Made by a program: the position numbers and the translations under genes. A stretch of DNA of 6,978 nucleotides from Candidatus Latescibacterota bacterium (GTDB lineage Bacteria; Latescibacterota; UBA2968): NCBI GenBank assembly GCA_018650745.1, contig JABIFK010000570.1, positions 1-6,978 of the forward strand, written 5' to 3'. Shown one piece after another: positions 1-5,402 of the stretch. Numbering within the stretch: the stretch's first letter is position 1; every line of letters starts with the position of its first letter. Below the pieces are notes generated by a model that saw nothing but the letters and a program-made list of their open reading frames with translations, did not search any database and was not told the DNA's origin.

Positions 1-408
1 GGGGGGTTCTAATCCTTCATGAGCAAGCACACCTGCAAACAAGTGCCCTTCTATATGATGAACCCCCAACAGAGGTATATTGGCCCCCAATGCCAACCCC
101 TTGGCCGTAGACACACCCACCAGCAAACACCCCACCAAACCGGGCCCTTGCGTTACGGCTATCCCGCCTAAATCAGGCAGAGCCACCCCAGCATCTGACA
201 GCGCTTCTTTGACTACAGGTAGTATTTTGCGCACATGATTACGCGAAGCCAACTCGGGCACAACCCCACCATATGCACTGTGCTCTGTTTGCGAAAAAAC
301 CACATTGGACAGAATTTTACCATCGGCAATCACCGCCGCAGCAGTTTCATCACACGAAGTTTCAATGCCCAAAACAGGCCGATCCCAGGCCCACACTGAA
401 TTTGCCAT
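1..408 (-). CDS. tsaD: tRNA N6-adenosine threonylcarbamoyltransferase TsaD, N-terminal 136 residues (cut by window edge)
   Basis: TsaD, with TsaB and TsaE, transfers the threonylcarbamoyl group from TC-AMP to A37 of ANN-decoding tRNAs in the cytoplasm. The visible 136 residues match the ASKHA-fold N-terminal half: GIETSCDET at residues 14-22, the VVPELASRNH segment at 49-58, TQGPGLVG at 86-93, and the metal-binding HxxxH of HHIEGH at 117-122 (H118 and H122 as ligands). The frame stays open to base 1, so the rest of the usual ~330-350 residue protein lies outside. The ATG at 408 is the only plausible start, because an in-frame stop lies a few codons upstream and the family motif begins at residue 14. 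No clear Shine-Dalgarno precedes it. Three leftward terminator-like hairpins lie between this start and the upstream co-directional gene, so it either has its own weak promoter or depends on readthrough. Identification is secure. Confidence 0.96.
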   Translation of the reverse strand, partial: MANSVWAWDRPVLGIETSCDETAAAVIADGKILSNVVFSQTEHSAYGGVVPELASRNHVRKILPVVKEALSDAGVALPDLGGIAVTQGPGLVGCLLVGVSTAKGLALGANIPLLGVHHIEGHLFAGVLAHEGLEPP

Positions 409-445
409 ATTGATTACGTTCGAATTAAAAAAGTGATTGGATTGG

Positions 446-482
446 AAAAACACACATAAAAGACACCGGGCGTGTCTGTGTG
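446..482 (-). terminator. Bulged hairpin plus U5, leftward, just upstream of tsaD
   Basis: Read leftward, CACACA (482-477) pairs with TGTGTG (456-451), and the adjoining GACAC (476-472) pairs with GTGTC (466-462) around a GCCCG loop. This gives 11 base pairs with a five-base TTTTA bulge on one side. Five Ts follow directly (450-446). It looks like an intrinsic terminator or attenuator, and it ends 38 bases before the tsaD ATG. The bulge makes it weaker than the terminator at 556-587. An alternative is simply a structured 5' leader. Confidence 0.45.
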
Positions 483-485
483 CTT

Positions 486-533
486 AAAAAAGAAAACCGG
501 CCTGTGTGTACACATTTGCAACGAAGCCGGTTT
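486..533 (-). terminator. Leftward hairpin with long loop and U-rich tail (second of three)
   Basis: Read leftward, AAACCGGC (533-526) pairs with GCCGGTTT (501-494), closing a 24-base loop that contains the palindrome TGTGTACACA (505-514). The tail is TTTCTTTTTT. The U-rich tract exists only on this strand, so leftward transcription is the one affected. The loop is longer than in a typical intrinsic terminator, so it may be a back-up terminator for the zinc-ribbon gene or part of a regulatory leader for tsaD. Confidence 0.5.
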
Positions 534-548
534 GAGTAGTTTGCGGAG

Positions 549-587
549 AAACAAATTTCGGCGAGAGCTCAAAAGCCCTCGCCGAAA
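549..587 (-). terminator. Intrinsic terminator of the zinc-ribbon gene
   Basis: Immediately after the zinc-ribbon stop codon, TTTCGGCGAG (587-578) pairs perfectly with CTCGCCGAAA (565-556). Three more inner pairs, one of them a G-U wobble only on this strand, close a six-base loop. The tail reads TTTGTTTCT. The strong GC-rich stem, its position and the strand-specific wobble all support termination of leftward transcription. Confidence 0.75.
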
Positions 588-592
588 AAATG

Positions 593-784
593 TTATTTGT
601 AGGATTCGGTAATATTCCGACCCATACTGATTTCGCCATTGTCAATGCGCAGATTAAACCCGCAATCGGGACTGTTGCACACCCACGCTTTGTATTTAAT
701 AGACGCACCATCGCGCCCATAATCTGACATAGGCAATAAAATACCGGTATTACACTTCAAACACTGTGGAAACTCTTGCGCCAT
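593..784 (-). CDS. Small zinc-ribbon protein, 63 residues, function unknown
   Basis: A 63-residue soluble protein with four cysteines in a ribbon-like layout: C8 and C11 (CLKC), then C36 and C41 (CNSPDC), separated by 24 residues. This pattern resembles the zinc-ribbon fingers of topoisomerase tails and transcription factors, so zinc binding is expected; nucleic-acid or protein binding is a guess. There is no signal peptide or membrane segment. An ATG 14 codons upstream keeps the frame open, but the start at 784 is preferred: GGAGG at 794-790 lies five bases ahead of it, the cysteines follow directly, and the extra N-terminus would be translated from the ribosome binding site itself. It has its own terminator and is divergent from the transporter. 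It may be cotranscribed with tsaD only if the hairpins between them are leaky. I do not recognise a named family. Confidence 0.8.
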   Translation of the reverse strand: MAQEFPQCLKCNTGILLPMSDYGRDGASIKYKAWVCNSPDCGFNLRIDNGEISMGRNITESYK

Positions 785-789
785 ACTGC

Positions 790-799
790 CCTCCCCTCC
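790..799 (-). promoter_or_regulatory. Double Shine-Dalgarno that fixes the zinc-ribbon start
   Basis: Leftward, two abutting GGAGG boxes (799-795 and 794-790) precede ATG 784; the nearer is five bases away. This perfect match to anti-SD at optimal spacing decides the start at 784 rather than the upstream ATG at 826. Confidence 0.75.
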
Positions 800-868
800 A
801 CTGGTCATCGGACTCACATTGTGCAAGCCTCTTACCCGTCAGAGAAACCCCGCCTCGCACACGACGCC

Positions 869-904
869 CTCTTGACCATTCGCAGGGCATACAATGGTCA
901 AGAG
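869..904. repeat. Perfect 12-bp inverted repeat with 12-bp spacer
   Basis: CTCTTGACCATT (869-880) is followed, after a 12-base spacer, by its exact reverse complement AATGGTCAAGAG (893-904). The arms are not followed by a T-run on either strand, so this is not an intrinsic terminator. Its place between divergent genes fits a dimeric regulator operator. Alternatively it would form a hairpin in the 5' leader of the leftward zinc-ribbon mRNA if that transcript starts near 914. Confidence 0.75.
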
Positions 905-1004
905 AGAAAATCACTCTAAAATCATACTAGTATTAAATTTATACAAACTTTTGGGCAAAGTCAAATCGTTTTATTTCGTGAATTTTGATCTCTGGTTGGT
1001 TACA

Positions 1005-1033
1005 TTGACAAATGGGTTTGATTACCTTATACT
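1005..1033 (+). promoter_or_regulatory. Sigma-70 type promoter for the transporter
   Basis: A -35 box TTGACA (1005-1010, perfect) and a -10 box TATACT (1028-1033, five of six) are separated by exactly 17 bp. Initiation is expected near 1040, giving a leader of about 125 bases before the transporter ATG. The same hexamer pair at the same spacing recurs at 5327-5355, which supports both. Confidence 0.8.
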
Positions 1034-1037
1034 TCAG

Positions 1038-1055
1038 GCCAATTTGAAAATTGGC
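1038..1055 (+). repeat. Hairpin/operator at the expected transcript start of the transporter mRNA
   Basis: GCCAATTTGAAAATTGGC has eight-base complementary arms around a two-base centre. It sits right at the predicted +1 of the promoter at 1005-1033. As DNA it could be a repressor site blocking initiation; as RNA it would put a stem at the extreme 5' end, which is known to stabilise messages. The sequence alone cannot choose between these. Confidence 0.55.
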
Positions 1056-1164
1056 GAAAACAAAAAAGCCAAAAGAGACAAATAAAACATACGTTTATTG
1101 CAATTTCAAGTTTGACTCTTTTGCCCCTCTTCCTCCAAAAATTCATCATTGCTGGGAATGTGTC

Positions 1165-2622
1165 ATGTCTAATCGACTCATCATATACATTGTTTTGGCC
1201 ATTGCATTAGGCGCACTCTTTGGGGGGCAATTTCCATCAGAAGCGGGGTATGTTGCCTTTTTGGGCACCTTGTTCATGAACGCGCTTAAAATGATTGTGG
1301 TGCCACTGGTGGTGGCATCGCTCATCGTTGGCGTTGCCAACTTAGGAGACTTGAACAAGTTAGGTGGGATCGGCCGACACACAATAATCTACTATATGGC
1401 CACCACCGGGTTATCTGTTATTGTAGGGCTGGCATTGGTTAACATCATCCAACCGGGTGTGGGTATGACAACCGGCGGCGAAACCCATAACAACGCGCAA
1501 TATCAAATCAACGGCCTCCAGGTCACACTTGCCAATACCCAACTGAGCACAACTACCTATGATGACCGCTATCAAATCCTTCTTCAAGACCAAGAAACAG
1601 CAGGCATCATTGACCCCAGCAAACCACGCACAGGCAATCGGGTCAATGTAAAAAAATGGGAAAACATAAAAACTGGCGCAACTACAATGCCCCAAACGGA
1701 TGGCAGAGGCATTGTTATCGATTTGGCTGTGGCTGATGTTGTGCGTGGCAAAGACCGCTCTATTTTTGAAGTCTTGGTGGACGTCGTAGTTGGCATGGTT
1801 CCAACCAATATTTTTGCCGCTATGGTCAACACACAGATCTTGCCACTCATCGTCTTTTCCCTTCTTTTTGGCGGCGTATTGATCACCTTAGGCGACGTGG
1901 GCAAACCCGTATTGGCAGTCGTACACGGTATCAATGAAGCCATCATGAAGATCGTCCACATTGTGGTCGCTTTTACACCCATAGGTGTCTTTGGTTTGGT
2001 TGCTGGGCGCATGAGCATCGTAGGTGGGTGGGAAGGTTTTTTGCCTGAACTCGTCAAGCTGGGCTGGTATGCCAGCACTGTCATCATCGGTTTACTCATA
2101 CACGGCTTGATCACACTGCCACTTGTCCTTACATTTTTTGCAAAGAAAAATGTCATCACTTACGTTGGCAACATGCTCAACGCGCTCTCAACGGCTTTCT
2201 CGACATCTTCCAGTTCGGCAACATTGCCTGTAACCCTTGAAGGTGTGGAAAAAAACGGCGTATCTGAACGCACCGGTAGTTTTGTCTTACCCTTGGGTGC
2301 CACCATCAACATGGACGGCACAGCTTTGTACGAAGCCGTAGCTGCCGTCTTTATCGCACAAGTCTACGGCATTGCACTGGGGCCCGTTGAGCAAATTGTC
2401 ATTTTCTTAACGGCGACATTGGCCGCCATTGGTGCAGCTGGCATCCCACAAGCGGGCTTGGTCACTATGGTTATCGTCTTAAAAGCCGTTGGCTTGCCCA
2501 TTGAAGGCATTACACTCATTCTCGTGATCGATTGGTTCCTCGATCGCTGCCGCACCACCATTAACGTGTGGGGCGATGCTGTTGGTGCAGCTGTTGTTGA
2601 ACGGTATGAAAACCAATCCTAA
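1165..2622 (+). CDS. EAAT-like dicarboxylate/acidic amino acid:cation symporter (SLC1/DAACS family), 485 residues
   Basis: An inner-membrane secondary transporter of the GltP/DctA/EAAT family, predicted to import glutamate or aspartate (less likely a C4-dicarboxylate) with sodium. Family landmarks in order: TM1 from residue 4; TM2-TM3 at about 31-95; the conserved MVPTN at 211-215; HP1 serine-rich STSSSSATLPVT at 346-357; TM7 NMDGT at 382-386 with Y389-E390; HP2 GIPQAG at 426-431; TM8 D460, R463, N467 and D471. R463 corresponds to the arginine that binds the substrate side-chain carboxylate, supporting acidic substrates. The TM7-TM8 region is strikingly close to animal EAATs. Between TM3 and TM4 it has roughly 75 more hydrophilic residues (about 101-195) than archaeal GltPh. 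The ATG at 1165 is chosen because TM1 follows directly. An in-frame TTG at 1051 would add 38 residues without family character and lies inside the leader hairpin. The ribosome site is weak (GGGAA). Monocistronic from the promoter at 1005. Confidence 0.93.
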   Translation: MSNRLIIYIVLAIALGALFGGQFPSEAGYVAFLGTLFMNALKMIVVPLVVASLIVGVANLGDLNKLGGIGRHTIIYYMATTGLSVIVGLALVNIIQPGVGMTTGGETHNNAQYQINGLQVTLANTQLSTTTYDDRYQILLQDQETAGIIDPSKPRTGNRVNVKKWENIKTGATTMPQTDGRGIVIDLAVADVVRGKDRSIFEVLVDVVVGMVPTNIFAAMVNTQILPLIVFSLLFGGVLITLGDVGKPVLAVVHGINEAIMKIVHIVVAFTPIGVFGLVAGRMSIVGGWEGFLPELVKLGWYASTVIIGLLIHGLITLPLVLTFFAKKNVITYVGNMLNALSTAFSTSSSSATLPVTLEGVEKNGVSERTGSFVLPLGATINMDGTALYEAVAAVFIAQVYGIALGPVEQIVIFLTATLAAIGAAGIPQAGLVTMVIVLKAVGLPIEGITLILVIDWFLDRCRTTINVWGDAVGAAVVERYENQS

Positions 2623-2626
2623 AAAC

Positions 2627-2652
2627 GGGCAAATGGCAAACGCCCATTTTCT
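2627..2652 (+). terminator. Possible weak terminator after the transporter
   Basis: Five bases after the stop codon, GGGC (2627-2630) can pair with GCCC (2642-2645), followed by ATTTTCTTT. The stem is only four GC pairs with an 11-base loop, so termination may be partial and the helicase operon may be reached by readthrough. No better terminator is visible before 2738. Confidence 0.3.
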
Positions 2653-2737
2653 TTCAGCATCAGTCCTGACCTCACATTTGCCATCAATCGTATACGGTTT
2701 CACTTCTTCCATGTCGTAAAAGGATTTCCCAACCTCT

Positions 2738-4444
2738 ATGAACTATAACCCCGAGAATCCACTCATTATCCAAAGTGACCTCACGGTTCTGCTCGAAGTC
2801 ATTTCACCCAAATACGAAGAAGCCCGTAATGAGCTGGTACGTTTTGCTGAGCTAGAAAAAAGCCCAGAGCACATGCACACATACCGCATCCACCCGCTCT
2901 CTCTTTGGAATGCGGCGGCATCCAAAATTACGGCAGATGAAATCATTACAGTACTTGAAACCTACAGCAAATATGAAATTCCCCAGAATGTGGGTTTTGA
3001 AATTAATGAAGCCATTGCGCGTTATGGTAAAGTCATACTCTCGCGCGAAGGAGATGCCTTCATACTTTCTTCGGAAGATGCCCTCATTATCACCGAAGTA
3101 TGCCGGCATAAAAGCGTCAAACCGTATATAGAAGAAAAGCTGAATGCCAACCGGGTGCGCATCGCGCAATTATATCGCGGCCACATCAAACAGGCACTTA
3201 CACGTTTAGGATATCCCGTCAAAGACATGGCCGGATATCTAAAGGGCACAGCATTGGCGATCAGCACACGCGAGACAGCCCTCTCCGGCAATTCATTTGG
3301 CTTTCGAGACTACCAAGAAGAAGCTGCAGACATCTTCCACGCTGGGGGGGGGCCAGATGGCGGAAGTGGCACCATTGTATTGCCCTGCGGTGCCGGAAAA
3401 ACCATTGTGGGCATTGCTGCAATGACCCGTTTACAAACACAAACACTCATTCTCACAACCAATATCACTGCTTCACGTCAGTGGCAAGATGAACTGATCG
3501 ACAAAACCGATCTTACGAGAGAACAAATCGGTGAATACTCGGGCGAAATAAAAGAAATCAAACCCGTCACCGTTGCCACGTACAACATTCTGACGTATCG
3601 CAAATCACGCGAAGATGATTTTCCGCATTTTGCCATCTTTAACCAAGGCAACTGGGGCCTCATCATCTATGATGAAGTTCATCTCTTACCCGCGCCCGTT
3701 TTTCGATTTACAGCCGAACTCCAATCTCGCCGTCGCTTAGGTCTGACCGCCACATTGGTGCGTGAAGACGGTTTAGAAACAGATGTTTTTTCTCTCATTG
3801 GGCCCAAACGCTACGACGTGCCTTGGCGTGAACTCGAAGCCAAAGGGTGGATTGCCACGGCAGAGTGTTGCGAAATCCGTTTGCCCCTACCACAAGACCT
3901 TCGCTTAGACTACGCTGTGGCTGGTGGGCGTGGCAAATTTAGAATTGCGGCAGAAAACCCAGATAAACTACATATTATCAAGAAGCTTTTAGAACAGCAC
4001 GAAGGCGAACAGATCCTCGTCATTGGCCAATATATTGGCCAACTCGAACACATTGCCAAAGAGCTCAATGCACCAATCATTATGGGCAAAACGCCAAACG
4101 AAGAACGCGGCGTTCTCTATGGTGAGTTTCGAAGTGGCAAACGCAAACTGCTCATCGTCTCTAAAGTGGCCAACTTTGCCATCGACTTACCAGATGCCAG
4201 TGTGGCCATTCAAATTTCGGGCACATTTGGTTCGCGCCAAGAAGAAGCCCAACGATTGGGTCGGATCTTGCGCCCCAAAAGTGACGGCAGCATTGCTTAT
4301 TTTTATAGCCTGGTTACACGCGACACCCGCGAACAAGAATTTGCGCGCAATCGCCAAACATTTCTGACCGAACAAGGTTATCGATACCTCATCAAAGATG
4401 CCAATGAAATGTTCGAAGAGTTGGGACTTGAACAAACAACCTAA
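2738..4444 (+). CDS. Bacterial XPB/Rad25-type superfamily 2 DNA helicase, 568 residues
   Basis: An ATP-dependent 3'-5' DNA helicase of the XPB family, the group that includes the TFIIH subunit and mycobacterial/archaeal XPB; a DNA-repair role is inferred from the family. The N-terminal ~120 residues are the bacterial XPB N-terminal domain (PLIIQSDLTVLLEV, then SPEHMHTYRIHPLSLWNA at about 42-59). Helicase motifs: Q-like FRDYQ at 189-193, Walker A PCGAGKT at 216-222, Walker B DEVH at 312-315, motif III TAT at 337-339, the XPB-specific RED at 342-344, motif V about 474-484, and motif VI QRLGRILR at 505-512. The length is normal for bacterial XPB. A run of nine Gs encodes G203-G205 just before Walker A. 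The start is supported by N-terminal family similarity, though the nearest AAGGA is about 14 bases upstream. The UbiA gene follows after 10 bp, suggesting cotranscription. No Bax1-like nuclease partner is in the window. Confidence 0.95.
   Translation: MNYNPENPLIIQSDLTVLLEVISPKYEEARNELVRFAELEKSPEHMHTYRIHPLSLWNAAASKITADEIITVLETYSKYEIPQNVGFEINEAIARYGKVILSREGDAFILSSEDALIITEVCRHKSVKPYIEEKLNANRVRIAQLYRGHIKQALTRLGYPVKDMAGYLKGTALAISTRETALSGNSFGFRDYQEEAADIFHAGGGPDGGSGTIVLPCGAGKTIVGIAAMTRLQTQTLILTTNITASRQWQDELIDKTDLTREQIGEYSGEIKEIKPVTVATYNILTYRKSREDDFPHFAIFNQGNWGLIIYDEVHLLPAPVFRFTAELQSRRRLGLTATLVREDGLETDVFSLIGPKRYDVPWRELEAKGWIATAECCEIRLPLPQDLRLDYAVAGGRGKFRIAAENPDKLHIIKKLLEQHEGEQILVIGQYIGQLEHIAKELNAPIIMGKTPNEERGVLYGEFRSGKRKLLIVSKVANFAIDLPDASVAIQISGTFGSRQEEAQRLGRILRPKSDGSIAYFYSLVTRDTREQEFARNRQTFLTEQGYRYLIKDANEMFEELGLEQTT
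3344..3352 (+). repeat. Homopolymer run of nine G inside the helicase gene
   Basis: Nine consecutive Gs fill exactly three glycine codons (203-205) in a Gly-rich linker between the Q-like motif and Walker A. Runs of this length are prone to replication slippage and to sequencing error. One base gained or lost would cut the protein before every ATPase motif. Confidence 0.95.
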
Positions 4445-4454
4445 AGCAACGCAA

Positions 4455-5330
4455 ATGATGGGAAACAATGGGGAACGAGAGAGCCCCATTGTCTCCCATC
4501 GCCTCATTGCATTGCTCGAAATCCCTCGCCCATTCAACTGTGCAATCACTTTCCTTTCGGTTCTGCTTGGCGGGTGGCTTGGCCCTCTTCAAATCTCAGC
4601 CCACCTTCTCCTTGCTGCACTCTCTGCCGCACTCATCACTGGCGGCGGTAATGTGCTCAATGACCTATGTGGCGTCACAGAAGACCAAATCAACAAACCG
4701 CAACGCCCCTTGCCTTCTGGCCGAACCTCTCGAACATCTGCAACGGCTCTTACTGTTCTCCTCTTGCTCAGTGGTCTCACTATTGGGTTCTCCCTCCCGA
4801 TCTCTGCTTTCCTCATCGCACTCACAGCTGTCATCGTTCTCATTTCATACAACTTTTGGTTGAAACGCATTCCAATACTCGGGAATCTCTCGGTCAGCAC
4901 TTTAGGCGGCCTTGCGTTTCTATATGGCGGCTTTGCGGCTCAGGCCTATCAGCCTGCGCTTTGGCCAGCGGCTTTTGCCACACTCTTTCATTTGGGTCGT
5001 GAAATTCTCAAAGACTTAGAAGACATCATAGGCGACAGAATTCTCTCTGGCAGCACAATTCCGCTTTCTTGGGGCCGCTCTTTAACTCGCACGCTCATTA
5101 CCTTCATTTTTTCCACTCTTATTATTTTAACACCATTTCCTGCGCTCATAGATACCTATGGAAATGTTTATTTGGCCATCGTAAGCCTACTCAATTTATC
5201 GCTGATATACGTTCTCATTCGCCTTTGGCGCACAGACAAACCAGAAACATTGTCTCATTTGAGCCATATTCTCAAGGCTGGTATGCTTTTAGGGCTTTTT
5301 GCCTTCTTTTTTGATCGCCTCGCACCTTGA
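4455..5330 (+). CDS. UbiA-family membrane prenyltransferase, 291 residues, with altered first Asp motif
   Basis: An integral membrane enzyme expected to transfer a polyprenyl group from its diphosphate to an acceptor. The sequence style (NDxxxxxxDxINKPxRPLPSG, REILKDxEDxxGD) is closest to the geranylgeranylglyceryl-phosphate/menaquinone-like branch, but the acceptor cannot be read from sequence. Features: N-terminal RLIALLEIPRPFNC at 16-29, motif 1 with N69, D70 and D77, INKPQRPLPSG at 79-89, motif 2 D187, D190, G193 and D194, and about eight or nine hydrophobic segments through residue 288. In motif 1 the usual NDxxD reads NDLCG, so the second Asp is replaced by G73 while D70, D77 and all of motif 2 remain. 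The start at 4455 (ATGATG) gives a 10-bp gap after the helicase. A frame extension to 4398 would overlap the helicase and add 19 non-family residues. No clear Shine-Dalgarno is present, so translational coupling to the helicase is likely. Confidence 0.88.
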   Translation: MMGNNGERESPIVSHRLIALLEIPRPFNCAITFLSVLLGGWLGPLQISAHLLLAALSAALITGGGNVLNDLCGVTEDQINKPQRPLPSGRTSRTSATALTVLLLLSGLTIGFSLPISAFLIALTAVIVLISYNFWLKRIPILGNLSVSTLGGLAFLYGGFAAQAYQPALWPAAFATLFHLGREILKDLEDIIGDRILSGSTIPLSWGRSLTRTLITFIFSTLIILTPFPALIDTYGNVYLAIVSLLNLSLIYVLIRLWRTDKPETLSHLSHILKAGMLLGLFAFFFDRLAP

Positions 5331-5355
5331 CATCTTTCTCACCATCAGCTATACT
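5327..5355 (+). promoter_or_regulatory. Sigma-70 type promoter for the cysteine-rich protein
   Basis: TTGACA (5327-5332, perfect) and TATACT (5350-5355) lie 17 bp apart, the same elements and spacing as at 1005-1033. The -35 box overlaps the UbiA stop codon (5328-5330). Initiation near 5362 would leave a leader of about 40 bases. With the terminator at 5858-5892 this defines a one-gene transcript of about 530 bases. Confidence 0.8.
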
Positions 5356-5390
5356 ATTCTTCAGAAATGAGCCGGTATGACAGCACAACC

Positions 5391-5396
5391 AAGGAG
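5391..5396 (+). promoter_or_regulatory. Shine-Dalgarno deciding the start of the cysteine-rich protein
   Basis: AAGGAG lies six bases ahead of ATG 5403. This favours 5403 over the in-frame ATG at 5367, which has no ribosome site and would put 12 polar residues in front of the signal peptide. Confidence 0.8.
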
Positions 5397-5402
5397 ACCT
5401 TT

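Larger units (their letters stand above)
785..1164. other. 380-bp divergent intergenic region between zinc-ribbon gene and transporter
   Basis: No convincing gene lies here. From left to right it holds the zinc-ribbon ribosome binding site (790-799), a GC-rich stretch (about 840-870), a perfect 12+12 inverted repeat (869-904), an AT-rich tract (about 905-1000) with the palindrome ATACTAGTAT (924-933), a consensus rightward promoter (1005-1033), a leader hairpin (1038-1055) and about 110 bases of pyrimidine- and A-rich leader up to the transporter ATG. A possible leftward -10 box TATGAT (926-921) is the best candidate for zinc-ribbon expression, but no good -35 is seen. The 63-codon rightward frame at 894-1085 has no ribosome binding site, runs through the promoter and has no family features, so it is not called. 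Confidence 0.7.

Noticed and set aside
785..826. Upstream ATG of the zinc-ribbon gene (14 extra residues)
   Set aside because: The extension would be encoded across the double GGAGG Shine-Dalgarno. The ATG at 784 has ideal spacing to it and the zinc ligands follow directly.
894..1085. 63-codon rightward frame in the divergent intergenic region
   Set aside because: It begins inside the inverted repeat at 893-904, has no ribosome site, runs through the consensus promoter and overlaps the transporter leader. The composition reflects AT-rich DNA rather than a protein.
1051..1164. In-frame TTG extension adding 38 residues to the transporter
   Set aside because: The TTG lies within the leader hairpin about ten bases from the predicted transcript start, leaving no room for a ribosome site, and the extra residues do not resemble the family N-terminus. 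TM1 starts right after ATG 1165.
1584..2159. 191-codon minus-strand frame opposite the transporter
   Set aside because: It is fully antisense to conserved transmembrane segments of a clear gene. Its Thr/Pro/Met-rich sequence is the usual shadow of hydrophobic codons. No ribosome site or family features.
2677..2737. TTGCCA and TATACG considered as a helicase promoter
   Set aside because: The two elements are not at usable spacing, and alternative -35 boxes for TATACG match poorly. The helicase promoter remains unidentified.
4398..4454. Longer start of the UbiA gene overlapping the helicase end
   Set aside because: The 19 added residues are the out-of-frame reading of the helicase C-terminus and have no UbiA character. 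The ATG pair at 4455 gives a normal operon gap. With no clear ribosome site either way, this is not certain.
5367..5402. Upstream ATG of the cysteine-rich protein
   Set aside because: It sits only a few bases after the expected transcript start with no ribosome site, and it would place polar residues before the signal peptide. AAGGAG supports 5403.
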